A stretch of DNA of 64,000 bases from Micrococcus lacusdianchii (GCF_023155805.1 NZ_JAKNUW010000003.1:124001-188000), one strand, 5' to 3'. Shown: positions 18,166 through 29,191, counted from the stretch's first letter. The notes: generated by a model not told the origin, from the sequence alone. Translations and numbers: made by a program.

Positions 18166-19103
18166 AGATCCGCATGCACGACACCACCACCTCCCAGGTG
18201 GCGAAGCGACTCACCGCGCTGCGCGAGGCCGGTGGCGTGGCGGCTCTCGGCCGTGTGCTCTCCCTGGTGATCAGCACCGACGACGCCGGCATCGAACCGG
18301 CCCTGGAGGCCGCCAACGCCGCGTCGCTCGAGCATCCCTGCCGCATCGTGGTGCTCGCCCTCGGCGACCCGGACGCCGCGACCCGCCTCGACGCCGAGAT
18401 CCGCGTGGGCGGCGACGCCGGTGCGTCCGACGTCGTGATCCTGTGGTGCCAGGGTGCCAACGCCCACGCGGGCGAGCCGCTCGTGGCGGCGCTGCTGCTG
18501 CCCGATGCCCCGATCGTCGTGTGGTGGCCGGGCGCGCCCCCGGAGGTCCCCGCGGACACCCCGCTGGGCCGTCTGGCTCACCGGCGCATCACGGACTCGG
18601 CGACGTGTCCGGACGCCGAGGCCGCGCTGCGCTCGCTGGCCGAGGGGCATCGGGACGGGGACACCGACCTCGCGTGGACGCGTCTGACCCTGTGGCGCAT
18701 CCAGGTGGCGGGCATCCTCGACCACCTGCCGCTGTCCCGGGTCCGCTCCGTCACCGTGGACGGGGCCCCGGACTCCCCCAGCACCATGCTCCTGGCCGCC
18801 TGGCTCACCCTGGGCCTGCAGCGGCCGGTGACGATCGCGCACTCGAAGGCCGGCCACGGCATCCGCGCGGTACGCCTGCGCGGTCCCGACGGGGACGTGG
18901 TGCTCTCCCGGTCCCAGTCCCAGGTGGCCCGCCTCTACCAGCAGGGTCGTCCGGTGCAGCGCATCTCGCTGCCCCGGCGCACGGACCAGGACTGCCTGGC
19001 GGAGGAGCTGCGCCGCCTGGACCCGGACGAGGTCTACGGTGAGGTCCTGCGCGTCGGCCTGGCGCGCACGGACCTCGCTGCCGTCGACGCCAGCGACCGC
19101 TGA
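18162..19103 (+). CDS. opcA: OpcA, glucose-6-phosphate dehydrogenase assembly factor
   Basis: 313 residues from a GTG that overlaps the zwf stop. OpcA promotes assembly or redox activation of Zwf in cyanobacteria and actinobacteria. Seen: the family block IVVWWPGAPPEVPADTPLG and the C-terminal stretch RTDQDCLAEELRRLDPDEVYGE. Last gene of the operon; no pgl gene follows, unlike in many relatives. Confidence 0.92.
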   Translation: MKIRMHDTTTSQVAKRLTALREAGGVAALGRVLSLVISTDDAGIEPALEAANAASLEHPCRIVVLALGDPDAATRLDAEIRVGGDAGASDVVILWCQGANAHAGEPLVAALLLPDAPIVVWWPGAPPEVPADTPLGRLAHRRITDSATCPDAEAALRSLAEGHRDGDTDLAWTRLTLWRIQVAGILDHLPLSRVRSVTVDGAPDSPSTMLLAAWLTLGLQRPVTIAHSKAGHGIRAVRLRGPDGDVVLSRSQSQVARLYQQGRPVQRISLPRRTDQDCLAEELRRLDPDEVYGEVLRVGLARTDLAAVDASDR

Positions 19104-19118
19104 CCCGTCACGACGACG

Positions 19119-19152
19119 CCGGCCCCGCACCCGTGACAGGGTGCGGGGCCGG
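19119..19152. terminator. Bidirectional terminator between opcA and secG
   Basis: CCGGCCCCGCACC-N8-GGTGCGGGGCCGG, perfect 13-bp stem, between two convergent operons. Confidence 0.75.
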
Positions 19153-19178
19153 TGTGCTCGCCCGGGGGGCGCTGGAAC

Positions 19179-19430
19179 TCAGGAGTCGACGTTGAACCGG
19201 GCCAGGAGGCCGAGGGTCACGATGGCGGCGCCCCACAGGAGCGCGGAGGCCACCGTCACGCGGGTCAGCAGGCGCTGGGCCGAGCCGGAGGAGCTCATGG
19301 ATGTGGTCACGCCGCCGCCGAACATGTCCGAGACGCCGCCGCCGCGGCCCTTGTGCAGGAGCACGAGCAGGATGATCAGCACGCTCAGCAGCACGACCGC
19401 GATCTGCAGCAGCAGGGGCAGGATGTCCAT
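19179..19430 (-). CDS. secG: SecG, preprotein translocase subunit
   Basis: 83 residues with two membrane segments (residues about 5-25 and 57-75) separated by a Gly/Ser-rich loop, KGRGGGVSDMFGGGV, typical of SecG. Part of the SecYEG channel. It follows tpiA by 57 bases, as in many actinobacteria, and ends at a hairpin. Confidence 0.92.
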   Translation of the reverse strand: MDILPLLLQIAVVLLSVLIILLVLLHKGRGGGVSDMFGGGVTTSMSSSGSAQRLLTRVTVASALLWGAAIVTLGLLARFNVDS

Positions 19431-19487
19431 GGGGCCTTCCCTCGTCGGGTGTGTTCCTCGGGGCGCCGCGCCGGCGACCGACGGGCC

Positions 19488-20276
19488 TCAGCGGTCCGCG
19501 TCGAACCGGACGATCTTAGCAAATTCGTCCGCGTCCAGGCTGGCACCGCCCACGAGGGCGCCGTCCACGTCCTCCTGCGCGAGCAGCTCCGGAGCCGAGG
19601 ACGACTTCACGGAGCCGCCGTACAGCAGGCGCATCCCGGAGGCGATGTCCGTGCCGTGGGTCCCGGCGAGGTCCGCACGCAGTGCGGCGCACATCTCCTG
19701 CGCGTCCGCGGCGCTGGCGACCTCGCCGGTGCCGATCGCCCAGACCGGTTCGTAGGCCACGACGACGCGGCCCGCGTCCTCCGCGGACAGGCCCTCGAGC
19801 GAGCCCCGCAGCTGCGCCACGGTGTGCTCCAGGTGCCGTCCGGCCTGGCGGACGTCGAGTCCCTCGCCCACGCACACCACGGGGGTCAGCCCGTGGCGCA
19901 GGGCGGCCGCCGTCTTGCGGGCCACGAGGGCGTCGTCCTCCCCGTGGATCGTACGGCGCTCAGAGTGCCCCACGATCGCGTAGGAACAGCCGAGGGCGGA
20001 GAGGAACGCGCCGGAGATGTCGCCGGTGTACGCGCCGGAGTCCTCCGGGGAGAGGTCCTGGGCGCCGTAGGCGAGGTCGATGCGATCCCCCGTGACCAGG
20101 GTCTGCACCGCACGCAGGTCGGTGAAGGGCGGGAACACTGCCACCTCCACGTCCTCCTGATCGTGGTCCGCGTCCTGCAGCAGCCACGCCAGGCGCTGCA
20201 CGAGCGTGACCGCCTCGCGATGGTCCAGGTTCATCTTCCAGTTGCCCGCGATCAGCGGGGTGCGGGGGGCACCCAT
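19488..20276 (-). CDS. tpiA: Triosephosphate isomerase
   Basis: 262 residues. Seen: [16 protein letters not shown] (catalytic Lys), [11 protein letters not shown] (catalytic His), [13 protein letters not shown] (catalytic Glu) and [16 protein letters not shown] 20276 is preferred because GGGGAGG lies 7 bases before it; a GTG at 20282 overlaps the pgk stop but is too close to that site. Coupled to pgk. Confidence 0.96.
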   Translation of the reverse strand: MGAPRTPLIAGNWKMNLDHREAVTLVQRLAWLLQDADHDQEDVEVAVFPPFTDLRAVQTLVTGDRIDLAYGAQDLSPEDSGAYTGDISGAFLSALGCSYAIVGHSERRTIHGEDDALVARKTAAALRHGLTPVVCVGEGLDVRQAGRHLEHTVAQLRGSLEGLSAEDAGRVVVAYEPVWAIGTGEVASAADAQEMCAALRADLAGTHGTDIASGMRLLYGGSVKSSSAPELLAQEDVDGALVGGASLDADEFAKIVRFDADR

Positions 20277-20278
20277 GC

Positions 20279-21523
20279 TCACGCCTCCCCGCCGGTCAGG
20301 GCGGTGACGCCGGGCAGCTCCTTGCCCTCGAGGTACTCGAGGGAGGCGCCGCCGCCGGTGGAGATGTGGCCGAACTGGTCGTCCTCGAAGCCGAGGGAGC
20401 GCACGGCCGCCGCCGAGTCGCCGCCGCCCACCACGGAGAGTCCGCCCGCGGCGGTGGCCTCGGTGAGCGCCTGCGCGACGGTGCGGGTGCCCTCGGCGAA
20501 GGCCGGGAACTCGAACACGCCCATGGGGCCGTTCCAGAAGACGGTCTTGGCGCCGGCGATCCGGGAGGCGAAGTCCTCCGCCGTCTGCGGGCCGATGTCC
20601 AGGCCGATCGCGTCCGCGCCGTGGGCGCCGGTGGTCAGCGCGTCCACGGGGAGGACCTCGTGCTCGGCGTCCTGGGCGAAGGCGGACGCCATGACGATGT
20701 CCGTGGGCAGCACGATCTCGGCGGCGCCCTCGCCCGAGCGCTCGAGGTAGCGGCGGACGGTGTCCAGCTGGTCCTCCTCGAGCAGCGACGCGCCGACCTC
20801 GTGGCCCTGGGCCTGAAGGAAGGTGAAGAGCATGCCGCCGCCGATCAGCAGCGTGTCCGCCTTCTCCAGGAGGTTGTCGATCACGGCGAGCTTGTCCGAG
20901 ACCTTCGAGCCGCCCAGGACCACCACGTAGGGGCGATCCGGGGAGTCGGTGAGGCGGGTGAGGACCTCGAGCTCGGTGGCCACGAGCGGGCCCTGGTGGG
21001 CCGGGAGCAGCGCGGCGATGTCCGCGACGGACGCGTGCGCGCGGTGCACGGCGCCGAAGGCGTCGCCCACGTACGCGCCGTCCTCACCGGCCAGGGCGGC
21101 CATCTCCCGGGCGAGCTCGCCGCGCTGGGCCTCGTCCTTCGAGGTCTCGCGGGCGTCGAACCGGACGTTCTCCAGCAGGAGCACCTGGCCGTCCTCGAGG
21201 CCGGCGGCCTTCGCACGGGCGTCCTCGCCGGTCACGTCGGCGGCCAGCTGGACGTCGGCGTCCAGCACCTCGCCGAGGCGGGCGGCAACGGGGGCCAAGG
21301 AGTACTTCGGGTCGGGCTCCCCCTGCGGGCGGCCGAGGTGGGCCATGACGACGACGCGGGCGCCGGCGTCGGCCAGCTCCTTGATGGCCGGCGCGGAGGC
21401 ACGGATGCGGCCGTCGTCGGTGACGGTCTGCCCGTCCAGCGGGACGTTGAGGTCGGAGCGGATCAGAACGGTGCGTCCGGCGACGCCGGCATCGAGCAGG
21501 TCCTTCAGAGTCTGGGCGGTCAT
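20279..21523 (-). CDS. pgk: Phosphoglycerate kinase
   Basis: 414 residues. Seen: the N-terminal [21 protein letters not shown], the substrate-binding [44 protein letters not shown] and the nucleotide-binding [12 protein letters not shown]. An AGGAGG site precedes the ATG at 21523, with a TAGACT -10 element 35-40 bases upstream. First gene of pgk-tpiA-secG. Confidence 0.97.
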   Translation of the reverse strand: MTAQTLKDLLDAGVAGRTVLIRSDLNVPLDGQTVTDDGRIRASAPAIKELADAGARVVVMAHLGRPQGEPDPKYSLAPVAARLGEVLDADVQLAADVTGEDARAKAAGLEDGQVLLLENVRFDARETSKDEAQRGELAREMAALAGEDGAYVGDAFGAVHRAHASVADIAALLPAHQGPLVATELEVLTRLTDSPDRPYVVVLGGSKVSDKLAVIDNLLEKADTLLIGGGMLFTFLQAQGHEVGASLLEEDQLDTVRRYLERSGEGAAEIVLPTDIVMASAFAQDAEHEVLPVDALTTGAHGADAIGLDIGPQTAEDFASRIAGAKTVFWNGPMGVFEFPAFAEGTRTVAQALTEATAAGGLSVVGGGDSAAAVRSLGFEDDQFGHISTGGGASLEYLEGKELPGVTALTGGEA

Positions 21524-21557
21524 GTGTGCCTCCTGGGGTCGTCCACGGTCTGCAGCC

Positions 21558-21563
21558 AGTCTA
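21558..21563 (-). promoter_or_regulatory. -10 element of the pgk-tpiA-secG operon
   Basis: TAGACT on the minus strand, directly after the gap terminator; leader of about 29 bases with AGGAGG. Confidence 0.5.
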
Positions 21564-21567
21564 GGCA

Positions 21568-21607
21568 GACGGCCCGGGCCGGCGGAGGTCCACCGGCCCG
21601 GGCCGTC
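21568..21607 (-). terminator. Terminator of gap
   Basis: Perfect 15-bp stem, GACGGCCCGGGCCGG with 21593-21607, loop of 10, no T-run; 15 bases past the gap stop. Confidence 0.75.
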
Positions 21608-21622
21608 CGGGTTGCGCCAGGG

Positions 21623-22633
21623 TCAGAGCTGGTCGCCGATGTGCTTCGTGAGGTCCAGGAGCTGGCAGGTGTAGCCGTACTCATTGTCGTACCAGCCGAT
21701 GATCTTCACGGTCTGGCCGATGGACTTGGTCAGTGGGGCGTCGAAGGTGCACGCGGCCGGGGAGGTGACGATGTCGGAGGAGACGATCGGGTCCTCGGAG
21801 TACACGAGCCGCCCGGCCATCGGGCCGGATTCGGCGGCCTTGCGGAAGGCCGCGTTGACCTCCTCGATCTCCACGTGGCGGGTGAGCTCGACCGTGAGGT
21901 CGGTGGCGGAGCCGGTGATGGTGGGCACGCGCATGGCGAAGCCGTCCAGCTTGCCCTTGAGCTCGGGGATGACCTCGCCGATGGCCTTGGCGGCGCCGGT
22001 GGACGTGGGCACCATGTTCTGCGCGGCGGCACGGGCGCGGCGACGGTCCTTCTTGTGCACGTTGTCGTGCAGGTTCTGGTCGCCGGTGTACGCGTGGATG
22101 GTGGTCATGATGCCGTCCACGATGCCGAACTCGTCATTCAGCACCTTGGCCATCGGCGCCAGGCAGTTGGTGGTGCAGGACGCGTTGGACACGATGTGCA
22201 TGGAGGCGGCGTCGTACGTGTCCTCGTTCACGCCCATGACGAACGTGCCGCCCACGTTCTTGCCGGGGGCGGAGATGACCACCTTCTTGGCGCCCGCGTC
22301 CAGGTGGGCCTGGGCCTTCTCCCCGTCGGTGAAGATGCCGGTGCAGTCGATCACGACGTCGACGCCGAGCTCGCCCCAGGGCAGCTGGGCCGGGTCCGTC
22401 TCCGAGAACAGGGCGACCTCGCGGCCGTCCACCAGGAAGCCCTTGTCCGAGATCTCGAGCTCACCCGGGTAGCGGCCGAGGATGGTGTCGTACTTGGAGA
22501 GCCAGAACAGGTCCTCCTTGTCCGCCAGGTCGTTCACGGCCACGAGCTCGAGGCCCTGGCCCCTGCCGTCCGCGAGCACGCGGAGGATGTTGCGGCCGAT
22601 GCGGCCGAAGCCGTTGATGGCGATCTTGGTCAT
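21623..22633 (-). CDS. gap: Glyceraldehyde-3-phosphate dehydrogenase, type I
   Basis: 336 residues. Seen: INGFGRIGRNILR (NAD-binding), the active-site SNASCTTNCLAPM with the catalytic cysteine, TIHAYTGDQNLHDN and the C-terminal SWYDNEYGY-like IGWYDNEYGYT. It lies just upstream of pgk-tpiA but is separated from them by its own terminator, so it is a separate unit. Confidence 0.97.
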   Translation of the reverse strand: MTKIAINGFGRIGRNILRVLADGRGQGLELVAVNDLADKEDLFWLSKYDTILGRYPGELEISDKGFLVDGREVALFSETDPAQLPWGELGVDVVIDCTGIFTDGEKAQAHLDAGAKKVVISAPGKNVGGTFVMGVNEDTYDAASMHIVSNASCTTNCLAPMAKVLNDEFGIVDGIMTTIHAYTGDQNLHDNVHKKDRRRARAAAQNMVPTSTGAAKAIGEVIPELKGKLDGFAMRVPTITGSATDLTVELTRHVEIEEVNAAFRKAAESGPMAGRLVYSEDPIVSSDIVTSPAACTFDAPLTKSIGQTVKIIGWYDNEYGYTCQLLDLTKHIGDQL

Positions 22634-22752
22634 GATGCCTCGCTTCCTGGCGCCCGTCGTGGGGCGCGTCCATGGACGGATGGTCAGTCGGAATGCATGC
22701 CCACGCACGTCGTCGGACGGGGCCACTGTCGACGCTCGAGGCGTCGGTCCGG

Positions 22753-22780
22753 GGGTCGGCCGCCCGACGGGGGCCGACCC
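22753..22780 (-). terminator. Probable terminator of the superoxide dismutase gene
   Basis: GGGTCGGCC-N10-GGCCGACCC hairpin 20 bases after the stop on the minus strand. Confidence 0.55.
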
Positions 22781-22800
22781 ACGGAGGGTGAGGGGCAGGG

Positions 22801-23427
22801 TCAGGCCGGCAGCACGAGGCCCCGGGCGCCCTGGCGGGCCGCCTCGAAGCGCTGCTGGACGTCCGCCCAGTTGACGATGTTCCACACGGCCTTGACGTAG
22901 TCGGCCTTGACGTTCTGGTAGTCCAGGTAGAAGGCGTGCTCCCACATGTCCAGCTGGAACAGCGGGATCGTGGCCACCGGGACGCCGTTCTGCTGGTCGT
23001 AGAACTGCTCGATCACGAGGTTGCCGCCGATGGGCTCGTAGGCGAGCACAGCCCAGCCGGAGCCCTGGATGCCCAGGGCGGCCGCGGTGAAGTGGGCCTG
23101 GAACTTGTCGAACGAGCCGAAGTGCTCGTCGATCGCGGCGGCCAGCTCACCGGTCGGCTTGTCACCGCCCTCGGGCGAGAGGTTCTTCCAGAAGATCGAG
23201 TGGTTCGTGTGACCGCCGAGGTTGAAGGCGAGGTCCTTCGAGAGCTGGTTGACGGCGCTGAAGTCCTCGGCGTCGCGGGCCGTCGCCAGCTTCTCCAGGG
23301 CCGTGTTGGCGCCCTTGACGTACGTGGCGTGGTGCTTCGAGTGGTGCAGCTCCATGATGCGCGCGGAGATGTGCGGCTCCAGGGCGGCGTAGTCGTAGTC
23401 CAGCTCGGGCAGAGTGAATTCCGTCAT
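22801..23427 (-). CDS. sodA: Superoxide dismutase (Fe/Mn family)
   Basis: 208 residues. Seen: [17 protein letters not shown], the metal-ligand [29 protein letters not shown], and [19 protein letters not shown]. Metal preference cannot be fixed by eye. Single gene with its own terminator; AGGAGG-like site before ATG 23427. Cytosolic: no signal peptide. Confidence 0.95.
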   Translation of the reverse strand: MTEFTLPELDYDYAALEPHISARIMELHHSKHHATYVKGANTALEKLATARDAEDFSAVNQLSKDLAFNLGGHTNHSIFWKNLSPEGGDKPTGELAAAIDEHFGSFDKFQAHFTAAALGIQGSGWAVLAYEPIGGNLVIEQFYDQQNGVPVATIPLFQLDMWEHAFYLDYQNVKADYVKAVWNIVNWADVQQRFEAARQGARGLVLPA

Positions 23428-23616
23428 GCTTCCTCCTTCAGTCGTCACCGCCGGGCCGCGGGATGCTGACCGGCGGTGCTGTGTGCGGGAACCCTGCACG
23501 GATGCGGGGTATTCCTGGTCCCATTGTGGACGGCGCGGCGCGCCGGGCGCCATGGACGACGGCCCGCGCGCCCACGCCCGCCTGCCGGCCCCGGGTCCGG
23601 GTGAGGCGGACTCCGA

Positions 23617-24579
23617 TCAGCGGCCGGCCTCTGCGGTGCCGGGCACGCCGAGTTCCGCGGCACGGCGGTCCGCCGTGGACAGGAGCCGGCGGATGCGTCC
23701 GGCGATCGCGTCCTTCGTCATCGGCGGATCGGCCAGCCGCCCCAGCTCGTCGAGGGAGGCCTGCTTGTTCTCCAAGCGCAGACGTCCGGCATAGAGCAGG
23801 TGCTCCGGGACGTCCTCCCCCAGGATCTCGAGAGCCCGCTCCACGCGGGCGCCGGCGGCCACCGCCGCCTGCGCGGAGCGGCGCAGGTTCGCGTCGTCGA
23901 AGTTGGCCAGGCGGTTCGCGGTGGCACGGACCTCCTTGCGCTCGCGCCGTTCCTGCCACAGGGCGGCGGTCTGGGTGGCCCCGACGGCGGTGAGCAGCGT
24001 GGCGATGGCCTCGCCGTCACGCACCACCACCCGGTCCGCCTGGCGGACCTCACGGGCCTTCGCCGCGACGTGCAGACGTCGGGCGGCCCCCACGAGGGCA
24101 AGGGCGGCCTGGGGGCCGGGTGTGGTGACCTCCAGGGAGGAGGAGCGGCCGGGCTCGGTCAGGGAACCGTGCGCCAGCAACGCCCCGCGCCACACCGCAG
24201 CCGTGTCGGCCGCACTGCCGTGCACCAGGGCCGGGGGCAGGCCGCGGACGGGGCGGCCTCGCTGGTCGAGCAGCCCGCTCTGGCGGGCGAGGTCCTCTCC
24301 CCCGGCCACCACGCGGATCACGTAGCGCTGGCCCCGGCGCAGGTTGCCTCCGGACACCACCACGATCTCCGTGGCATGGCCGTAGACCTCGGTGATGGCC
24401 GCGCGCAGGCGGCGGGCGCTGGCCCCGTGGTCGAGCTCGGCCTCGATCACGACGCGGCCGGACACCAGGTGCAGGCCGCCGGCGAACCGGAGCATCGAAG
24501 CCGCTTCGGCGCGCCGTTCGGGCGTGGACGCCACCGGGACGCGGGCGAGCTCCTCCTTGAGGGTCATGGTCAGCGCCAT
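23617..24579 (-). CDS. whiA: WhiA, DNA-binding regulator
   Basis: 320 residues. The N-terminal LAGLIDADG-like domain (lacking nuclease residues) is followed by a C-terminal helix-turn-helix: [20 protein letters not shown] near residue 280. WhiA controls cell division and sporulation genes in Streptomyces and is also kept in non-sporulating Gram-positives. It follows yvcK and rapZ, the standard order. Confidence 0.94.
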   Translation of the reverse strand: MALTMTLKEELARVPVASTPERRAEAASMLRFAGGLHLVSGRVVIEAELDHGASARRLRAAITEVYGHATEIVVVSGGNLRRGQRYVIRVVAGGEDLARQSGLLDQRGRPVRGLPPALVHGSAADTAAVWRGALLAHGSLTEPGRSSSLEVTTPGPQAALALVGAARRLHVAAKAREVRQADRVVVRDGEAIATLLTAVGATQTAALWQERRERKEVRATANRLANFDDANLRRSAQAAVAAGARVERALEILGEDVPEHLLYAGRLRLENKQASLDELGRLADPPMTKDAIAGRIRRLLSTADRRAAELGVPGTAEAGR

Positions 24580-24647
24580 GTCGGGCTCCTTCGGGGATGG
24601 ACGACGGGGCGGACCGGGCGTTCAGACGCGCCGGGCCGCGAGGGACG

Positions 24648-25706
24648 TCAGGCGGTCATGGCCTCGTCGAGCGCCACGGCCAGGCGCAGGGGGTCGTGGA
24701 CGAGGGGGTCAGCGGGGCTGCTCACTCTACTGAAGGCCGTCCTGGCCCCCAGGCGCGCCGCCTCGGCGACGACGGCGTCGCGGTCCCGGACGGCGTCCGC
24801 GTCCGCCACCACGACGTCGAGGCGCAGCCCGGGCGCGTGGGCACGCAGCGCCTTGAGGTGGTCGGCATGCGTCATGCCCGTGGTCTCCTGGGTGCCGGTG
24901 TCCGTGTTCAACACGAAGACCCGTCCGGCGGAGGTGCCCTCGAGGGCCGCGCGGACGTCCGGCAGCAGCAGGTGCGGCAGGACGGAGGTGTACAGGGAGC
25001 CGGGGCCGATCACCACCCAGTCGGCGCGACCGATGGCCTCGAGCGCCTCGGGGGCGGCCGCCGCGTCGGCCGGGCTCAGGCGGACGTCCGTGACGCGCCC
25101 CTCCCGGGCGGCCAGGGCGAGGGCCACCTGGCCCTCCACATGCCGGCGCACCAGGGCGCCGCCCTCCGCCTCCGAGAGCACCTCCCCGCCGATGGTCAGC
25201 GGGACGCGGGAGACCGGCAGCACCTCGCCGTGGGCGCGCAGCAGGGCACCGGCCCAGCGAAGGCCGTCCACGGGGTCACCCAGGAGCTCCCACAGGGCCA
25301 CGATCAGCAGGTTCCCCAGCGCGTGACCGTCAAGGGCGGCCTGCTCCGGAGGGACCTGGGTCGAGCGGAAGCGGTGCTGCATGGCCTGGGCCCACGTCCG
25401 TCCCCAGTCGGTGTCGTCGCACAGGGCGGCCAGCGCCATGCGGAGGTCGCCGGGTGGGAGGACGTCCATCTCGCGGCGGATGGTGCCGGAGGAGCCGCCG
25501 TCGTCGGCCACGGTGACCACGGCGGTCAGGTGGCCGGCGATCAGGCGCAGCGCGGACAGTGAGGCCGACAGGCCGTGGCCACCACCCAGGGCGGTCACCC
25601 GGAGGTCGGCGCGGGCCGCGCCCGGGGAGCCGCCCGAGGGGCGCGTGGCGGCTGCCGGCGGCAGGGGCAGCTGACCCGTCAGCGGGGTGTGGGACGGGTG
25701 GGTCAT
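24648..25706 (-). CDS. yvcK: YvcK/CofD-like UDP-GlcNAc-binding protein
   Basis: 352 residues. Seen: VTALGGGHGLSASLSALR, VVTVADDGGSSGTIRREM, PPGDLRMALAAL, WVVIGPGSLYTSVLPHLL and FVLNTDTGTQETTGM, all typical of the YvcK/YbhK branch of the CofD family. Linked to carbon metabolism and cell-wall homeostasis. The first 30 residues are a Pro/Ala/Thr-rich tail. Start overlaps the rapZ stop (ATGA). Confidence 0.93.
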   Translation of the reverse strand: MTHPSHTPLTGQLPLPPAAATRPSGGSPGAARADLRVTALGGGHGLSASLSALRLIAGHLTAVVTVADDGGSSGTIRREMDVLPPGDLRMALAALCDDTDWGRTWAQAMQHRFRSTQVPPEQAALDGHALGNLLIVALWELLGDPVDGLRWAGALLRAHGEVLPVSRVPLTIGGEVLSEAEGGALVRRHVEGQVALALAAREGRVTDVRLSPADAAAAPEALEAIGRADWVVIGPGSLYTSVLPHLLLPDVRAALEGTSAGRVFVLNTDTGTQETTGMTHADHLKALRAHAPGLRLDVVVADADAVRDRDAVVAEAARLGARTAFSRVSSPADPLVHDPLRLAVALDEAMTA

Positions 25707-26602
25707 TCGCGGCCCATGTCCCGGTGCTCCACGTGGACGGTCACCCGGGGGCGCTGGGCGATCCGGCGGGCGAGCTCCTCGGCCACGGCCACGGAGCGGT
25801 GCTTGCCCCCTGTGCAGCCCACGGCCAGCGTGGCGTAGTGCTTGTTCTCCCGCCGGTACCCCTCGAACACAGGGTCCAGGGCCGCCAGGTAGGCGGTGAG
25901 GAACGCGTCGACGCCGGGCTGGCTCAGCACGTAGTCGGAGACCTCCGTCTCCTTGCCCGTGTGGGGGCGCAGGGCCGGCACCCAGTGCGGATTCGGGATG
26001 AACCGCATGTCCGCCACGAAGTTGGCGTCCGCGGGGAGCCCGTACTTGAACCCGAAGCTCATGACGTTCAGCCGCAGGGTCACCGGGCCGTCCTCGGAGA
26101 ACAGCTCCGTGACCTCCGTGGCCAGGCCGTGGACGTTCAGCGCACTCGTGTCCACGACGACGTCGGCCGCCTCCTTGAGCTCGGAGACGATCTCCCGCTC
26201 GGCCTGGATGCCATCCAGGAGCCGGGCGTTGCCCTGCAGCGGGTGGGGCCGCCGGCCGGCCTCGAACCGGCGGACGAGGACGTCGTCCGCGGCCTCGAGG
26301 AACAGGGTGCGGTACTCCACGCCCTCGCTCTCGAGCTGCTGCAGGGCCGCGCGCAGCTCATGGAGGTAGGTGCGGGAGCGCACGTCCACCACGATCGCCA
26401 GGCGCGGGAACGCCTCGGGTGAGCGGGCCACCAGGTCCGCCAGCGTGATGAACAGCTGCGGCGGCATGTTCTCCACCACGTACCACCCGTGGTCCTGCAG
26501 GGCGTGGGCTGCCGTCGTCCGGCCCGCCCCGGACATGCCGGTGATGACGAGGACTTCGGAGGACGGGGGCTTCTCGGGCTGCAGCTGGGGGTCCAGGCTC
26601 AT
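25703..26602 (-). CDS. rapZ: RapZ/YvcJ, nucleotide-binding adaptor protein
   Basis: 299 residues. Seen: Walker [13 protein letters not shown] near residue 20 (Lys replaced by Arg, leaving GAGRTT, as in many family members), [30 protein letters not shown] and the C-terminal [11 protein letters not shown]-like [15 protein letters not shown]. Start overlaps the uvrC stop (ATGA). An internal TACAGT 6 bases before the ATG may act as an extra promoter. Confidence 0.94.
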   Translation of the reverse strand: MSLDPQLQPEKPPSSEVLVITGMSGAGRTTAAHALQDHGWYVVENMPPQLFITLADLVARSPEAFPRLAIVVDVRSRTYLHELRAALQQLESEGVEYRTLFLEAADDVLVRRFEAGRRPHPLQGNARLLDGIQAEREIVSELKEAADVVVDTSALNVHGLATEVTELFSEDGPVTLRLNVMSFGFKYGLPADANFVADMRFIPNPHWVPALRPHTGKETEVSDYVLSQPGVDAFLTAYLAALDPVFEGYRRENKHYATLAVGCTGGKHRSVAVAEELARRIAQRPRVTVHVEHRDMGRE

Positions 26603-28527
26603 GCGCTCACTGTATCCCCGTCCCCGGACGCCGTCAGGGCCGCGTGCACGGTCTCCGCGAGGGTCGGGCCGATGCCCGCCACCTCGGTGAGCCGCTCCGG
26701 TCCGGCGGCGCGGATCTGCTCCACGGACCCGAAGTGGTTCAGCAGCGCCTGGCGCCGCGCGGGCCCCAGGCCGGGCACGGCGTCCAGGGCCGAGGCGGTC
26801 ATCGCCTTGGTCCTGCGCCCGCGGTGGCCCGCGATCGCGAACCGGTGGGACTCGTCGCGGATGCGCTGGAGAAGATAGAGGCCCTCCGAGGCGCGGGGCA
26901 GCACCACCGGGAACTCGTCCCCGGGCACCCACACCTCCTCGAGGCGCTTCGCCAACCCCACCACGGGCAGGTCGTCCAGGCCGAGCTCCTCGAGCACGGA
27001 GGCGGCCGCGGCGACCTGGGGCGGGCCGCCGTCGACGACCACGAGGGAGGGCGGGTACGCGAACCGGCGGTCGCCGGCGTCGGCCTCGTCGGCCTCCAGC
27101 TGCCCGCTCACCACGACGCCTTCCTGACGCTCCTTCGCCATGCGTGCGAAGCGCCGGCGCAGCACGTCCCGCATCGAGGCCGTGTCGTCCCGGGCAGCCT
27201 CCCCCGTCACGTTGAACCGCCGGTAGTCCTTCTTCTTGGGCAGGCCGTCCTCGACGACCACCATGGAGCCGACGACGTTGGTGCCCTGGGAGTGCGAGAT
27301 GTCGTAGCACTCGATCCGCAGCAGCGGGTCGTCGATTCCGAGGGCGTCCTGCAGATCCCGCAGCGCCGCCGAGCGGGTCGTGAGGTCCCCCGAGCGGCGG
27401 GTCTTGTGGAGCTTGAGTGCCATCTCGGCGTTCTCCCGGACGGTCTCCATGAGGTCGGCCTTCGCACCCCGCTGCGGGACCCTCACCTGCACGCGGGCGC
27501 CCCGCAGGCCGGAGAGCCACGCGGTGAGCTGCTCCGCCTCCGACGGTTCCACCGGGACCAGCACTTCGTGCGGGATGCGCTCGGTGCCGCCGAGGTCGCC
27601 GTACACCTGCTTGAGGAGCTCCTCCACCATGACGTCCTGTCCGACGTCCTCCACGCGCTCCATGACCCAGCCGCGCTGTCCGCGGACGCGGCCCTGACGG
27701 ACGTGGAACACCTGCACCGCGACCTCGAGCTCGTCCATGTGCAGGGCGAAGACGTCCGCCTCGGTGTTCTCGGGCAGCACCACGGCGTTGCGCTCGAACA
27801 CGCGGCGCAGGGCGGCGATGTCGTCCCGCAGACGTGCGGCGTCCTCGAAGCGCAGGTCCTCGACGGCGGCCGCCATCGCCTTCTCGAGCTCGCGCACGAA
27901 CCGTTCGGCGTCCCCGGCCATGAAGTCGCAGAAGTCCTGGGCCAGCGCGCGGTGCTCCGCCGGGGAGATCCGGCCGACGCACGGGGCGGAGCACTTGCCG
28001 ATGTAGCCGAGCAGGCACGGGCGGTCCTGGGCGCGGGCGCGCTTGAACACGCCCGCCGAGCACGTGCGCACGGGGAACACCCGGAGCATGAGGTCCACCG
28101 TCTCGCGGATGGCCTTGGCGGGATGGAACGGGCCGAAGTACGTCACCCCGGGCTTGCGGTCCCCCCGCATCACGAGCACGCGCGGGAACTGCTCGTTCAT
28201 GGTCACGGCCAGGTACGGGTAGGACTTGTCGTCCCGGTACATGATGTTGAACCGGGGCCGGTACTCCTTGATCCACGTGTACTCCAGCTGGAGAGCCTCG
28301 AGCTCGGAGCCCACCACGGTCCACTCCACGGCCGATGCCGTGAACACCATGGTGCGGGTCTTGGTGGCCAGGCGCGCCGGGTCCTGGAAGTAGGAGCTCA
28401 GGCGCGCCCGAAGGTTCTTGGCCTTGCCCACGTAGACGACCCGGCCGTCCGGGTCACGGAACCGGTACACGCCGGGGGACGTGGAGATCTCCCCGGGCGC
28501 GGGGCGGTACGTGCGCGGGTCAGCCAC
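26599..28527 (-). CDS. uvrC: UvrC, excision nuclease subunit C
   Basis: 642 residues from GTG 28527. Makes the incisions in nucleotide-excision repair. Seen: the GIY-YIG nuclease [20 protein letters not shown], an UVR-type motif (about residues 205-240), the RNase H-like endonuclease region with [19 protein letters not shown], and a C-terminal helix-hairpin-helix pair ([16 protein letters not shown]). It overlaps plsC by 8 bp. Confidence 0.96.
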   Translation of the reverse strand: MADPRTYRPAPGEISTSPGVYRFRDPDGRVVYVGKAKNLRARLSSYFQDPARLATKTRTMVFTASAVEWTVVGSELEALQLEYTWIKEYRPRFNIMYRDDKSYPYLAVTMNEQFPRVLVMRGDRKPGVTYFGPFHPAKAIRETVDLMLRVFPVRTCSAGVFKRARAQDRPCLLGYIGKCSAPCVGRISPAEHRALAQDFCDFMAGDAERFVRELEKAMAAAVEDLRFEDAARLRDDIAALRRVFERNAVVLPENTEADVFALHMDELEVAVQVFHVRQGRVRGQRGWVMERVEDVGQDVMVEELLKQVYGDLGGTERIPHEVLVPVEPSEAEQLTAWLSGLRGARVQVRVPQRGAKADLMETVRENAEMALKLHKTRRSGDLTTRSAALRDLQDALGIDDPLLRIECYDISHSQGTNVVGSMVVVEDGLPKKKDYRRFNVTGEAARDDTASMRDVLRRRFARMAKERQEGVVVSGQLEADEADAGDRRFAYPPSLVVVDGGPPQVAAAASVLEELGLDDLPVVGLAKRLEEVWVPGDEFPVVLPRASEGLYLLQRIRDESHRFAIAGHRGRRTKAMTASALDAVPGLGPARRQALLNHFGSVEQIRAAGPERLTEVAGIGPTLAETVHAALTASGDGDTVSA

Positions 28528-29191
28528 GGGCGCCCGGAGCCGCGTTGTACTCGTCCACCCGCTCCTGGCCGGAGAGTGCGGCGATCGCGTCCATCACGTC
28601 AGCAGTGGCCTGCCGCCGCTGGGGCAGGCCGTGTCGGCGCCCGGGATGGCCGAACCACAGGGGCTCTCCCGCCGCGAGGGTGAACCGGTGCGGGCGGAAG
28701 CCGCGCCCGCCTGGCGGCTGCAGCCGCTCGGTGCCCCGCAGGCCCACGGGGACCACCGGGGCGCCCGTGGTGAGGGCCAGCCAGCCCACGCCGGTGCGCC
28801 CGCGGTAGAGCCGACCGTCCCGGCTGCGCGTGCCCTCGGGATAGATCCCCACGCCCTGGCCGTCCTCGAGCAGGGCCACGAGCGATTCGAGCGCCGCCAC
28901 CGAGGCCGACTGGTCCCCCCGCTGGATGGGGATGGACCCCACGGACTCGAAGAACCGGCGCTGCAGCCGACCGGTGAGGCCGGGGGCGGTGAAGTACTCC
29001 GCCTTGGCGGAGAAGTGCACGGGCCGCGGGCACAGCGCCTGCAGCAGGACCGAGTCGAGGAAGGACAGGTGGTTCGAGGCCAGGATGAACGGACCCGACG
29101 CTGGCACGTTTTCCAGGCCGGTGATGCGGGGTCGGCACGAGAGCCGGAACATCCCGGCGAACGCGCGGCGGACGGGCTCGGAGGTCGCCAT
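28520..29191 (-). CDS. 1-acyl-glycerol-3-phosphate acyltransferase (PlsC family)
   Basis: 223 residues. Seen: the catalytic NHLSFLDS (HxxxxD), the phosphate-binding [19 protein letters not shown], and PVVPVGLRG. Likely makes phosphatidic acid for membrane lipids, though family members differ in acceptor. It lies between uvrA and uvrC and overlaps the uvrC start, so it is probably cotranscribed. ATG 29191 is chosen because the PlsC fold begins soon after. Confidence 0.9.
   Translation of the reverse strand: MATSEPVRRAFAGMFRLSCRPRITGLENVPASGPFILASNHLSFLDSVLLQALCPRPVHFSAKAEYFTAPGLTGRLQRRFFESVGSIPIQRGDQSASVAALESLVALLEDGQGVGIYPEGTRSRDGRLYRGRTGVGWLALTTGAPVVPVGLRGTERLQPPGGRGFRPHRFTLAAGEPLWFGHPGRRHGLPQRRQATADVMDAIAALSGQERVDEYNAAPGARG

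Noticed and set aside
20276-20282. GTG at 20282 as the tpiA start
   Set aside because: It overlaps the pgk stop neatly but sits 1 base from the GGGGAGG site; ATG 20276 has proper spacing.
20366-22900. 844-codon plus-strand open frame
   Set aside because: Antisense to pgk and gap, low-complexity product with no family likeness.
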